Shown in pieces: positions 12,045 to 24,008 of a stretch of DNA of 64,000 nucleotides; position 1 is the stretch's first letter; every line of letters begins with the position of its first letter. The translations under genes and the position numbers were made by a program. The notes beneath the pieces are model-generated. The model was given only the letters and a program-made list of their open reading frames with translations. It ran no database searches and was not told where the DNA came from. This DNA comes from Patiria pectinifera. Lineage: Eukaryota > Echinodermata > Asteroidea > Valvatida > Asterinidae. The DNA is taken from assembly GCA_029964075.1 (NCBI GenBank), contig CM057149.1, positions 13,774,465 through 13,838,464 on the forward strand, in the 5' to 3' direction.

Positions 12045-12617
12045 TTCTCTCGTACCCCCCGCCCTGCAAACAGGACACTGGGATACTCTGATGAGCTTCA
12101 CAGAATCTTGTGAAGGAAGTGGCCTATGACCTATGTACTGGTATAAAACATCTGGCTGCAGCTGTTCAAGACCGTAGTTAGACAATGTGCGCAAATGCTG
12201 TGCGCAAATGCTGTCCGAAAATACTTCCCATAGAATTGCGCGCATACCATACCGGATGTGATTTCTGTTTCATTGCGGACCATGTGGACAAAGTTTTTTG
12301 AGTGTCGCATAATGCAATCTGACCATTTCGTGATTCGAAACGGAGCCTGAGCGAGTGACGGGAATTGTTAATTTACAACACAGATAAGTTTTACAGAATT
12401 TCCTACACTATTACGCTTTTCAACGAGAAAAAACCATTCTCTAAACTGGAATAAAAGAGTAATGAATCAGTCTTAACGGCCGTTTCAAACCTTGCAGAGG
12501 CATGACCTTGATGACGGGCAGGTCATTGGTCGCACAAAATCCAACCAATCAGAGCGTGAATTCATCAGAGTATCCCAGCGTCCTGTTTGCAGGGCCAGGG
12601 CGGGGGGTACGAGCGAA
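12045..12617. mobile_element. MITE family B with 9-bp target duplication
   Basis: Inverted ends of about 60 bases containing CTCGTACCCCCCGCCCTG and AAACAGGACRCTGGGATAC. The direct repeat CATGTATAT lies on both sides (12036-12044, 12618-12626). The 9-bp duplication suggests Mutator-like mobilisation. Confidence 0.7.
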
Positions 12618-12767
12618 CATGTATATGGGAACCAGCACTTGACCCCAGGTCATCCCTATGTCAAGGGTCACCCATGCGCCCATTGCTGGTGACATCATGA
12701 TGGACGTTTAGGAACTCACATCTGTGACCTCAATGGTCCCATGATGCAGTCTGGACACTTGAGGGGG

Positions 12768-15700
12768 CTATTGTCTTTCATACATGGTCTTCAGAATGGC
12801 GTAACTCTCGTTGTAACGGGCCTGGTTGTACTGGGCACTGGACTTCCACCTGTGTACATCAAAGATCAATGGAGATGAAACCAATATTATTCATCTGTGG
12901 TTTTTTATGTAAACTGGCACTGAACGTTGATGCACTTTGAAGTGGGTAACAAAATATGAGATGGCCAAAGGTACTCAACAAAAGTACCTTACATTCTACA
13001 TGTAATAATACTAATAATAATAATTGTATTTATATAGCGCTTTTTGCCAGAGGATACAGAGCGCTGGGGGAGAATGCAACCAAAGCCGGGTAAATAAAGT
13101 ATATGAACATATGAGACCCATTATGCAGCACCTTTTTGCTAGGTGCTGCGGCGCATAATTGCTGCCACTGCCAGAAACACCGGGGCAAACCCCTTCTCTC
13201 AGCGACAAGTGTTACTGGGTTCTTTAACGTGCATTACACAACACACGGGACCTACTGCTTTGCGTCCCATCCGAAGGACGAAGCAATAATGGTAAAGTGC
13301 CTTGCTCAAGAGCACAAGCACCATGTTCCCACGGTCAGGATTCGAATCCGTGTACCACGGCACACGAGTCGAACACCGTAACCATTGGACCACAGCGCCC
13401 CACATGTACATGTACCTTACATGTACATGTACATTCTGCCAACCGGGTACCAAAGTACCTGACCGCTGGTGTCATGCACAGATTCAAGAGTATGGAATTG
13501 AGTACCCTCAACCAACTTAGCAAATTTACTTAGTAAGTTCTCAGACAATGAAAAAGGAAGGTTTTGAATGGCATTTGTGGGGAATTTTCAAAATGAAAAC
13601 CAGGCTACATTGAACCGAAACAGGTTTCATGGTTAGATGCATTTTAAAGTTGCAAAGCCTTTAGGCCAAAAAAAAAAATTCTCCGGTTTCTGGTTTGGAG
13701 CTTGCCCAAGAAGTGGTGCGGCAACGCAGCTTTTTTTTTTTTTTTACCTGATTTTTTTGCTTCAAATGTCGGCTGATGACTGCAAATGGTGCCCGACTAA
13801 ACTTAGTGCAAATATATGGGAGTCGAGAGAGGCCACATAAAGCTTATTCTCGACCATAACCCAGTCTAAAAACACGTTAAATTTGTGCAGCAGCAGGATT
13901 CCAGTCAAACCAGTGAGTTTGGCGGTTTTGAGACATCATCTTTCATTGAAAAACAAACTTTTTCATTTTGCCGATGCGCATGGTTGCGGCGACGCGCGCC
14001 CATACCAGAAACCGGAGACTTTTTTTTTTGGCCTTAGCCCGCACTGTAAACACTTATATCTTGATGCATTAACCCTAACTCCCCAGCCTAATTGACTAGG
14101 AACCATACCCATTCTGGCAAGTTCCAACACCCTCATGGGAAATTGTACACACACACTGTTGGACTTAGTTTCTGGAGGTATGCCAACCCCAGTGTAAAAG
14201 ACCATCAGTTTAGGGGTACTGTGCCTATCCCAACAGATTTAAACAAAACCTGCTGTTGAACTTTGATGGGTTGTGTTTTGTTAGGGTTAACGCACCGATG
14301 TGGTAGTGTTATCGTGCACACCTTTATGAACAATCGGAACAGCAACTCCCAGGATTTGAACTTTGGGGTTGGGTTTCTTCTACGGGTACCGGGGTAACCG
14401 TGTTTTACGTCAATAGGGTACCCGGTTCCCATTCTGCCCGTAAATCCACACCACTAACGTCCAGGATTTGGGTTGGAAAAGAAGAGGCCTGAATATGGAT
14501 TTGTCAGCTAATGTGACCACAGTTACAGGGCTTTGAAGGCTCTGGAAGGGGTTATACCACAAATTTGGGTATGAAATAAATCTTAAGATTTGTTGAAACC
14601 ATAGAGCTATATTAAATTATGAGATTTAAAGGTTTGCATGGTGGAAAGATACCAAGACAAGATAAGTTTGCGGTAGCACCATGTGAATAAATCTCTTTTG
14701 TGAGTATGTGTGGTTCTGAAAAGAACCGGAGGGACTCACTGTTTCAAACAGTATGCTCTGCCTGTCGTCTCCTGATGACGGGCAGACGACGGGCAGAGCG
14801 TACTGTTCGAAACAGTGAGTCCCTCCGGTTCTTTTTAGGACTCAAAATTTCGAACAGTATGCTCTGCCCGTCGTCTCCTGACGTGGTTTTCATTTTTGCG
14901 AGCAGAGACGTTTTGAAGCCGTCCTGGGTGCAGACATTTTGAATTCATGTGCATATTTGTAGAACGTAATGAAAATAGATGGAATGAATTTTGAAAGTGT
15001 ACTGTAAATGCAACGCGCAAGTAGAACGTATGCAAACAAAAAAGCGCGTCATAAGGTTTACAAAAAAAGTCACGGTTAATCATCTGCAGCGAATACGCGA
15101 ACGCGTTGCACTGTTTGCGTAAAGAGCAAAATGACACGCTCATTTGCTGATCGTGCGTTTCGGTTTTGGGCGTATCGGCTTCGGTAACGCACTGGTATGG
15201 AATACAAATGCAGATATGCAAATAGCGGTACAAAAAACATACACAATTTCGAAATCTCCATAGGTTTGTGTACAAACATGGATGCGCCCAGCAGGCACCA
15301 CTTTGTACATGAGTCAGCGCTCTAGTAATTTAAAATAGCTCTATGGTTATACAACAAATTTGGGTTTGAAATAAATCCTAAGTTTTGTTGACACTCACGC
15401 TGTTCTAATCTTCTTCCATCTGTCCATGTTCTTCTTCAGTAGCTCCTCTTTGGAAGGTGCTTGATTGGAGTCCTGTGTGGAGATAAGTCCAATGATCAAG
15501 TGTAAGAAAACATTGGTATGGCTATAGTTCATGTTTCGACTAAAATTGGCATCCGCTGAAAATGGCATGCTGATAAACACTCTATGCATGAACGGCAGAA
15601 GGAGGAACACACTGCACTTTTGTCTGTTCGCCAACTTTAATTCATAAATACCTAAGACAGTTTACGCATTCCTATTGCTCGAGAGCTTGTCACGTAACCG

Positions 15701-18700
15701 GTCTTAAACGGATGATAAAGACATGGCTAGCTGGTCTTAAACACTTTTCCAGTGTCACATTAAATTTGGACTCCCATGAAATCCGATGCCTTTTAACGAG
15801 GCGCAATACTACCAGTGAATCAGTATTTCATGGTGCGAAATTCACATTACACCAGCCCAGCTGTGTTTTGCGCGACATCGCGCAGTACGCGCGACGCGCA
15901 TGCCAATGTCCTTATAAGGTAACGAGTTGTGGAGGGGCATTCCATACTATAGTCAGAGGGGTGTTTTGTAAAACATGAAGTAAAATTGTTGAACAAAATG
16001 GTTGGCAACCATGTGGCGACGTCTAGTTTTTTACTTGTTATGATTTTTTTACCGAAAAGATTTGTTTTTTTGACCGATAATTACCCTATAATTATCACCC
16101 ATCCAGACTCCAACCGGTCTTAAACAGAGTGTTATAATACCTCCCGAACACACATTTTTCCCTTAATGCAAACAATGCACCACACGTTTACGTCAGGAAC
16201 TGTTGGGAATGCATTCAAGAGTTCCTCCTAATCAAAAGCGGATCCAGAGAGGTTACAGTCTGGGGTGTGGAGGGTGTGCCGGGGGCTGAAGGGCTCTCTC
16301 AAGTGACATGGACTTATTTTTTAAAAAGTCAGGTCTGGGGCAGAGGGGAGGGGTACACACCCTCTGCACCCCCTTGATCCGTCACTGCCTATAGTTCCTG
16401 CCAACTGTCTTTGCTCAAACCGTTGAGGGGGTACTTGTTCACAGAGTTCACAACAGCTTGAATGTCACAGCACATTGTTTCATTTTTTTTCCAGATGAAA
16501 GTACTTTGTTCAGTAAATATAGGGTTCAAAACAGGGCTTAACAACAAAAGGCAAACCTACATGTATTACAGTCCGTCCAGAGCACAACAACTTTTATTCG
16601 ACACTTGTTCAACTGATTCACAATGGCTATTCACTGGAAGTCTTTGCATGTAACTGGTCTGCTCAGTAGACCAGATTAAACCCATTCATTCGCATTTTCG
16701 GCTCTCAAGGCACAAGCGACAGTCAGTCTGTCACTGAGATAGGTACGAAGAGAAGATTAGGCTGGCCCGTCTGAGACCAGCAAAAGCAAGGCTGTTATTA
16801 CCTTGATGCACTACAGTATACAGGGAGAGTAAAACAAAACGAAACCCAAATGTCAGGACCATTTTTTTAGTGAAGTTCTTTATGTAGCACTTTCAAAATC
16901 TAGGATATGAAAGCCCAATTCATAAGCTTTCTTTTAGTACAAGAATCATTTGAATCACTCCTGTACTTTTCAAGTTCCGGAGTTTTAAACACAACCACCG
17001 TTTTAAGGTTCTGTCCAGGGATCACAAAAAAGGATCACAAATCACATAAGGATGAGTGTGAATTGTTTTCGTTTTGCTGAAAGAACGCACACCTTTTTCA
17101 TGATCCGTGGACAGAACTTTAAAATGGTGGTTGTGTTTAAAACTCTGTAACTTAAAAGTACATGTGTGATTTGAATAATTCTTGTACTAAAAGAAAGCCT
17201 ATGAATTGGGCTTTCATATCCTAGATTTTGCAAGTGAGACATGCAGAACTTCACTAAAACAATGGTCCCGACATTTGGGTTTCGTTTTTTTTTTACTCAC
17301 CCTGTATACATCTGAGGTTCTCATCATTTGGCATGGGCAGTGATATCGTAGGGTCTTGACCCGTCTCAACCCTGACATGCAATCAATGCTGCAGTCACTG
17401 TACTTCACTCACACAGGGGGACAGCGTGGGGGGGGGGGGGGGGGGGGGGCATCATTGACTTACTATATATGTTTGCAGGTTCTCATCACTTGGCATGGGC
17501 AGTGGTATCCTAGGGTCTTGACCTGTCTCCTCCCTGACATATGATGCTAGCTTGGTTGGCCTCGGCAGGTGGTAAATATTGGGCTGACTGGAATTCTGTA
17601 AGAGGAAAAAATATGGAGCAAACTAATCAAAAACAATGTCATCATTCAGAATATACTTAAACAGCTAAGGGATACATGTACTTCACCAAAATGTTGTTAA
17701 GGCAAAAAAAAAAAAAAAAGTCGGTCTCTGGTCAGCGCGCGCGTCGATTTTAACATGACACTGAAATTGTTCACCAATATTTCACTGAATAAATTTGAAG
17801 TTAGTTAACAAAGAAGTTTGGCAACACTGCACGAGGAAAGTTGGGGGAATGTCAAAGTGCGCCACGTTCGGGAACATGACTATAAGGCCCTCATGAATGA
17901 GAACGTAGCGGTATCTCCTGTTTATGAATCGAGTCAGAAATAATAATTATAATAATTTGGGAGGCTAATCATCCTTACTCGCGGCTGGTATGCTGAATTG
18001 CGAAGGACACGGCTACAGCATGGTCGGGCCACTGGCACATAGAGGCGCCTATGGCTGCCGGACACATCGACCCATATATGACCACGGAGCACAACCTGAG
18101 ATTGAAGTGTTTGATTTTTCCGGAGGGAGGAAAATCAGAGGGCCCGGAGAAAAACCCTCGTGGCACAGGAGAGAACCAAAGCACAACTCTACTCACAAGC
18201 GATCCGCGGCCAGGATTCAAACCATGGTCACCTTGGTGAGAGGCGAGCGCTTTACCCACAAGCCACCCATGTCACCCTAAAATGGGAGGAGGCAGGCAGC
18301 ACTAATGACAAAGACAAGTAGAACAGACTGTGTACAATGCATGATCCAAACCCACCTCGTCTGAGTCGTCCAGTGGTTCAGGGGATGGGGTGCGGTCCCT
18401 GGATGATCTCTGGCCAGCTGGCCTGTTCAGCATCCACTCCCGACAGACTGGGTACAGGGAGGAGGTGGACCTGAATTGAGCCAGGTCAACGCTGCGGTCA
18501 AACAGCTTCATCACGTAGGAATCTGCAGCGTTGTTGTTGTAAATGGAAAAAGGTGTAAAATGCAGTGGTTTGTTCTAACACTGGCAGGCAACAAAATAAA
18601 CTTAAAAGGTAATACACCATATTTGCAAACATCAAAAAACAAAATTACCAAATTATTATGAAATACCTTACTGGACTGTCAGTGAATGACAGTCTTAAAG

Positions 18701-21644
18701 CATCCATGGCACTTGGTGTGCTGTCATTGTTAAGAAAAATGGAAGTTTTGTATCAATATTTCCAATGATGGTCTGCCAACCATCGTCGGGAAAAACCCTG
18801 ACTTTTTCCAAATACTGCACCCAATTTACCAAATTTATTCAGTCCACATTTTGTCCGCAATAGATTACACATCCGTGAACGGGTGCAAGCAAGCTTGTCA
18901 GGTTCCCTGACCTGACAATTCACCGGCATTTATAAAATGCTCCGTTTGGTCTGAGGTAGGGTCAGGGAACCAGACAACAAGAACAGCATTTTTTTTCTTA
19001 GGTTTTTCCAGCATCGATTAACACAAAACTTTAAACAGGTCAGTGTAACAATATTTGCTTTAAAATACTAGCCCCCAAATTCATCCTTTTATGAAAATTA
19101 CAGGAAAAGCCAATGTTGTATTATTTCATAACCTTTAAGTACAAAAAAAATATTCTCAAACACCAAAATTCTACTTCCAATGGCAACTTTGCAAGGATCT
19201 TTCTGAAATCCTCTAAAACTGATTCTTTTATCCGAGTTAGCAAGAAAATCAGATGGCAAAGTAACACAGAAATATACTTCATCACCCAACCAACTACAAT
19301 AGACTGCAGATAAAGAGATGACTTACGCTGCAGCCTTGCCCCATCTAGGAGATCGCTGTCTACCTGGCAGGGTGGCAACTCTCGCTTCCTTCTCTTCCGA
19401 GACCGGCTGACCACACGCTTGGCTGGCGAGGCAGTTTCAGTAGGTTCACTGCAAAATTGCGAAAAAGGGGAATGTCCCACAAACCTTATAACTAGTGTGA
19501 CTGTCGGAGACATATTTTTAATACACAAAGGAACAGGATTACGCTACTTCATTTAAAGGCATGTAGGATCTATATTACCCAGGAAGGGACCTCCTAATTT
19601 AACCCTAACCCTGCTGAATCCAACAGGATCCAACAGTAAACCCCTTGTGTACATTCTTGATGCAAAATGTTGGATTCAGCAGGCAACTGAACCGCATTAT
19701 TACGCCAAGTTGGACTCCGTTGGATCCAGCAGACAACTGAAAATAAGGCACAGTGGATTGAGCAGGAAACTCTGGTTGGATTTAGCAGGGTAGTCCCAAG
19801 GAACTACTAGGGGTTAGGGTTTTTATGGAAAACTTGCTCAAATTTAAGATGGGAAAGGTACCAAATACATTTAGAAGAGCATTACAAATCATTTAAGGTG
19901 GTTTAAAAAAAGTGCCCGCCGGCACACTATTTAGGCCACCCAAAAAGACTTCTGCTTCCGATTACATGCCTTTCAAAAATAGGGTCGGTAGGTCGGAATT
20001 TTTTCTTTGGTTGTCAATTTTTTTTATGCTGATTGAACGGGGTATTCAGTAATATGCCAATTTTAAGATTGTTTTGTACTTAAGATTTTGAGCAATTTTG
20101 CTATTTCCAAAAAAATAGAAGAAAAAAAAGGGAGAAGAAATAAATATGCACATAAAAGGAACTGATCCTAACCTTTTAAAACCTACATTGTACATGAATT
20201 ACCCTGGATGCAGGATGCATTTTTTTGCAGTCACTTCGATACCCATGTGGAGTTTCAGTGCATACTGGTAGGGTGTGTCACAGGAAGATTCAGGACATGT
20301 CCTGAGTCAAGTCAAGCATTGATGAAAGTTTGTTTCTTAGTGGGAAAAAAAATAGCATTTTCATACCTTTCCGGTTCAGGCTCAGTTTTGATGATGGGAC
20401 TAAGTTCTATCTCTGTTGGAGAACTGCAGAAAAAGGAATGAATACAAGACAAATAAAAGTAAAATGAATTAAACAATAAATTAAATAAGAAAACACAAAA
20501 ATAAAAACAAACCTTGGCCAAGTCAAGTCGAGTAAGCTTGAGTCAAGTAAGCTTGACCAATACCAGCATTGGACAGTTGGAACAATTTAAAATCATTACA
20601 ATTGTAAATCATTACGTATTAAAGGGAATATACAACATTTGCAAACATTGGAAAACAAAACTACCAATTTACGAAATAGCCTACTAGGATGTTGGTAAAT
20701 GAAAGTCTGAAGCATCCTGTAAAATAATGGCACCTGGTTTGAAGTCATTTCCAAGAAAAGTGGTATTTTGTATAAATTTCCAACGGTGGTCGGCTGACCA
20801 CCGTTGGAAAAACCTAACTATTTTTCAACTACTGCTCCAAATTGACACTTTTTTCAGTCCAAATTTTGTTTGCTATTGGTTCCATGTTCATGAACGGGTG
20901 CAGACCAGCTAGATTGGTTTCCTTACCTTACAATTTTCCGGCATCTATAAATTGATGCATTTTATCTTAAGTGGAGTCAGGGAACCAGACTACTTGAACA
21001 TTTTTGTTTTTCCTGGTTTTTCCAGCATTTTCGAACACAAAACTTCAAACATGTCAGCGTAACAATATTTAATCCATTATACTTACCCCTCAAATAGTTC
21101 ATTTCTGTAAATTACAGCAAAAGCCAATGATGTACATTCCCTTTAAAATGGATATAACTTTTGCTATAAATTGACAGGACAATAATATTATCTTGTGCAT
21201 GAATTTACCCAAAAATCGTTTGCAGCTTGGACATAAATTATGAGACAAATTTCTGTCCATGTTTGTACGTACGTAAGTAATATTCTGATATTCTGACCAG
21301 TGTGTCTTAAATATAGATTAATGGTGCTTTTTTTTGGGGGGGGGGCACAAATACCATTTTTCTTGAACGTGTCAGCACACCAGGTGCCACGACTTTACAG
21401 GATGCTTTAGACTGTCATTCCCTAACAACCCGGTACTTTGTGATAATTTGATCATTTTGTTTTGTGATGTTTGCAAATTATGCTGTATCTTTCCTTTTAA
21501 TTTCTACACTGACCTCTCTTCGTCTGCTCTGTCCACCAGGTTCTGTAGCACCCCTTCCAGCTTGCTGCGAGCCCCAACCATCTCTATCTTGTCCTTATCC
21601 TCCTGTTGCTGCTGCCCATGGTGATGCTTGCCACGCCCACTCAT
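12768..21644 (-). CDS. LIN37: LIN37, MuvB/DREAM complex subunit, complete seven-exon gene
   Basis: Exons (minus strand): 21514-21644, 20367-20423, 19327-19448, 18356-18522, 17464-17595, 15399-15472, 12768-12849. All have GT-AG borders, and phases join to a 254-codon frame from ATG at 21642-21644 to TAG at 12768-12770; human LIN37 is about 246 residues. Seen: ARSKLEGVLQNLV near the N-terminus (residues 25-37, like the human ARNQLDAVLQ helix), a basic nuclear-signal-like stretch SRSRKRRKR (77-85), then SYVMKLFDRSVDLAQF (105-120), SLYPVCREWM (125-134) and a C-terminal MDRWKKIR...MYERQ. The KLFDRSVDLAQF block and the terminal MYERQ are diagnostic. Known role: LIN37 sits with LIN9, LIN52, LIN54 and RBBP4 in MuvB, which represses cell-cycle genes in quiescence as part of DREAM; the conserved CRAW region mediates complex assembly. 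Here that motif reads CREW. The introns are large for a small gene and full of transposon relics. Confidence 0.93.
13005..13408 (-). mobile_element. tRNA-derived SINE family S
   Basis: On the minus strand: A-box region TGGTCCAATGGTTACGG, B box GGATTCGAATCC (13338-13349), a body with GGTGTTTCTGGCAG-like text and an ATTATTATTATT tail at 13008-13024. The same family occurs on the plus strand at 57534-57862. Confidence 0.75.
13661..14040. mobile_element. Foldback MITE with about 40-bp inverted ends
   Basis: The ends read TTAGGCC followed by an A-run, then CTCCGGTTTCTGG, and the same motif recurs inverted at 13996-14040. Related end sequences (A-run, GTCGGTCTCTGGTCAGC) occur at 17703-17745 and 53945-53990, so this is a dispersed family. 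Confidence 0.6.
14073..14286. mobile_element. TTAA-flanked MITE (CCCTAAC ends)
   Basis: TTAA at 14069-14072 and 14287-14290 flank an element beginning CCCTAAC and ending GTTAGGG. TTAA target sites with CCCT ends are the piggyBac pattern. No transposase remains. Confidence 0.5.
14719..14836. repeat. Near-perfect palindrome, 52-bp arms
   Basis: Left arm 14719-14770 and right arm 14784-14836 are reverse complements apart from a few mismatches, around a 13-base loop. A third partial copy of the arm follows at 14850-14882. It lies in LIN37 intron 6. Confidence 0.85.
16795..17394 (-). pseudogene. Decayed duplicate of LIN37 exon 5, split by a mariner-like element
   Basis: About 65 bases at 17315-17380 match exon 5 of LIN37 closely, including the segment coding GQDP..LPMP.DEN. 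In the coding frame the copy has a TGA just upstream and, once the inserted element is removed, a TAG just downstream, so it cannot be an in-frame exon. A foldback element (16821-17304) is inserted at a TA dinucleotide within the copy. The GTGAGT that looks like a donor belongs to the terminal repeat of that element. The remainder of the copy is at 16795-16820. A poly-G run separates the two copies. Confidence 0.72.
16821..17304. mobile_element. Tc1/mariner-like foldback MITE in LIN37 intron 5
   Basis: The two halves are reverse complements over about 200 bases, with a short spacer near 17030-17095. Ends read CAGGGAGAGTAAAA and, on the other strand, CAGGGTGAGTAAAA, each next to TA. TA target sites and CAGGGTGAGT ends are typical of Tc1/mariner derivatives. 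A transcript of the intron could fold into a long hairpin. Confidence 0.75.
17464..17595 (-). CDS. LIN37: LIN37 exon 5 (functional copy)
   Basis: Acceptor TTACAG, donor ATATA|GTAAGT, both phase 0, 44 codons. It contains IYHLPRPTKLASYV, which matches in position the KLPPPTPPG segment of the vertebrate protein. A second, dead copy of the 3' half of this exon lies about 100 bases downstream in gene orientation. Confidence 0.85.
17940..18280 (-). mobile_element. tRNA-derived SINE in LIN37 intron 4
   Basis: A box TGGCTTGTGGGTAAAG, B box GGTTTGAATCC (18213-18223), a GGGTTTTTCTCCGGGC body and an AATTATTATAATTATT tail. Confidence 0.72.
18356..18522 (-). CDS. LIN37: LIN37 exon 4: conserved FDRSVDLAQF and CREW core
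   Basis: This exon carries the signature of the family. It starts after GCTGCAG (phase 1 completed by the C of exon 3, giving His) and ends DDSDE at GAG|GTGGGT. The second half, RSSRDRTPSPEPL, is Ser/Pro-rich, as in the vertebrate protein, with SP/TP sites that could be phosphorylated by CDKs (inference). Confidence 0.92.
18606..19138. mobile_element. Family A MITE, diverged copy in LIN37 intron 3
   Basis: It follows the order of the 20.6 kb copy (TTTGCAAACATC, then a CAACCATCGTCGG block, then GAACGGGTGCAAGC), with degraded ends. Confidence 0.6.
19603..19818. mobile_element. Palindromic word-array element in LIN37 intron
   Basis: It begins TTAA-CCCTAACCCTGCTG and ends GGGGTTAGGGTT. Inside, the word GTTGGATTCAGCAGGCAACT recurs with small changes: inverted near the left end and then three times direct to the right. 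The right TTAA seems mutated to TTTT. Confidence 0.55.
20623..21143. mobile_element. 530-bp TTAA-flanked MITE, family A, intact copy in LIN37 intron 1
   Basis: The ends are AGGGAATATACA and its inverse, TGTACATTCCCT, each next to TTAA (20619-20622 and 21144-21147). Other copies of the same family are at about 18606-19138 (decayed) and 57964-58491, with fragments at 21370-21500 (inverted), 36570-36845 and 60757. Confidence 0.72.
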
Positions 21645-22639
21645 CCTGATGTCAGATCAAACACTTGAAAAAAATGGGTGAAAAAAAAGGAGAAAACACA
21701 GTCATGTACATATGCAAGCTCTCTCACATATTTGTTTTGGACGATCCTGAAATGGACTTTTTCAAAGCTTTCATTAGCCTATTATTATCGGTAACATCTT
21801 CAACACTTAGCCCTGACTCCCTAGAGGCATTATTGCTAGTATGCAACCCATATTATCCTGTAAAATCCTCCAATTGCCTCCATTAAAAAATTACATAGCC
21901 AAAATCCTCCAAAACCATCTGTTCTTTCTACAGGGTGTTTCAATAAAAAGGAGACCCAACTTTGAAGAACCAGTATGGACAGACAGAGGGCAGGGTTTTG
22001 ATTTTTTGAGGTAATTTGGGGTTAAAAATTACGATGACAGCGCGGCGACAACACGCGACGATTGACAGCGTGGCGGCAGCAAGCGACACGATCACCGTGA
22101 TGTAGGCCTACTGTGAGCACGGACGGCATGCTGAATCGCACGGCACAAACCGCGCAGGAAAATCGTGATCTCTACCCCAACAAGTCCAAGAATCTGTTCA
22201 AAATTGCAAAACGGGTGTATAGAATTGAGAAAAGCCTGCTTTTGATTGTAAATGTGATTTTTGAGCAATACAAAATATCTTTGACTCTAATTTGATCAAA
22301 ACAAAACAGGGGCCCTACACTTCACGATCCCCCACTGCACCACGATCGCCCATGATTTGAGACTGCAATCATGGCACAGTGTCGGTACAGTGTAGGGCAT
22401 GTAGGGCATGTAGGGCAGCCTATTATTAATTTATTAACGCAGTGGCTATCGTTACGGCAGCCATAACGCATTTCCCATTTTCTATCGTTACGGTATTACG
22501 GCAACTTTTATAAAAACATGAGAAGAAAATACAAAATTTAATAGAAGGAAAAAAGTGAATTTGAACGTTATGAAATTCGGACTTTATTTCCCTTTTAAAA
22601 AAAATCCTCCAAAGCCTCAGGTTAGAAAAAGAAAAAAAA

Positions 22640-22735
22640 TCAAGGGCAAAACTGAAATGCGAACCCGCAACCTCGCGGTGCAAAATCCTACCCTATCGAC
22701 TGAGCTGTCACACTGCGTGCTAAACCGTGGGGAAA
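22640..22735 (-). mobile_element. tRNA-like sequence (SINE head)
   Basis: CAGCTCAGTCGATAGGGTAG (A box) and GGTTGCGGGTTCGCATT (B box) on the minus strand. The acceptor stem does not close. Confidence 0.5.
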
Positions 22736-23194
22736 CAAATAATTATATACGTGCGTGCGTATCAAAAAAGTATCGTAGAGGGCGCTAAACAACGGCTGCC
22801 GTAATGATAGCCACTTCGATTTTATTAAAGGCAGTGGATATTTTGCCGGAGACAGCAAACCTTTAGTTAACGTTAGTTTGCCGGATATGCACTGAACATG
22901 CGCAGTTACTGTTTTTTGTACTTGAACATTTTCCGGTGACAAATTTTAGTCTGGCTCAATGCCAATATTATCGTCGTTGTAACCTCGTATTCACAAGATG
23001 GGATTCAGACCATTTTATAATTTCGGACTTTATTTTCCTTTAAAAAAAAATTCTCCAGAGCCACAAATCTGAAAAAGAAAATGTAATACTCTGCAATAAA
23101 ATGTTTGAGACATGTTATTGTTAAAATAATAAAAGAATAATATCCTTATTTATTTGGGGATGGGAAATAAAAACTTAAAAATGTGGCGGGGATC

Positions 23195-23270
23195 GGGATG
23201 GGATCGAACCCGAGTCATCCCGCTCACTAGAGCGCTTGCTTAACCACTACACCAAACATGCCAAACGTGC
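23195..23270 (-). mobile_element. tRNA-like sequence (SINE head)
   Basis: TGGTGTAGTGGTTAAGC, an anticodon-arm-like segment and GGGTTCGATCCC are present on the minus strand, but the 7-base acceptor stem is not matched, so a functional tRNA is unlikely. Confidence 0.5.
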
Positions 23271-24008
23271 TACACAACTTTTTGTGGGAATTTAAAACAT
23301 CTTATAATTCAGCCCTATCTTAAAGAGTACAGCGCCCTCTGTTGACATGGATTGCCGCCGGCAAACCTTTAGTAAACGTTAGTTTGCCGTCATTACCTCC
23401 GGCCAAATATCCACTATACTATGATCTTTATTATTTAATTAAACTCGCCTCGATCCTCGATCGTATTTACCTTTTCTGCTGCTCAGTGCTTTTAAGGTTT
23501 GGACTTGAAAATGAGGAAGATGTACTTGACCTGGATGAGCAATCAACGATATGAACAAATACTGCAAAATGAGGCCTGGGAACTCGATAACTGCACTACA
23601 CATTTACGTACGCACTATGCGCTACGGAGTAGTTTGCTTCAAAAAGGACGCCATTTTGGAATTGATCGGGAGCGTGTATAGTACCCGTATGCCTGCACAG
23701 TAGATCGATATTTTCAATGGGCCGTGTGCAGGGGCCAGACTATACTTTTTGTGGCAAACATTTTGGTTGGGCGGAGTGTGTGGGCCGGGGAAGGGGGGGG
23801 GGGGCTTCATATTTCGGATAGCATTTTGATCCTCTTTCTTAGAAAAAAAATGAATTAATAATATTTGTTCTATCATTTCAAGAAAAGTAGGTGTCATTTG
23901 AAAGCTCAAAGCCTCTTTCCTGCAGGAAGTTCTGTTTTGATCTTGCTACATGTATATTTGAGCTATGGGATTCTGGCATGGGGAAAATATCAAAACTGGC
24001 CTTAAGTT

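Noticed and set aside
23195-23270. Functional tRNA gene
   Set aside because: A and B boxes are present, but the acceptor stem does not pair, and the same pattern recurs as SINE heads.
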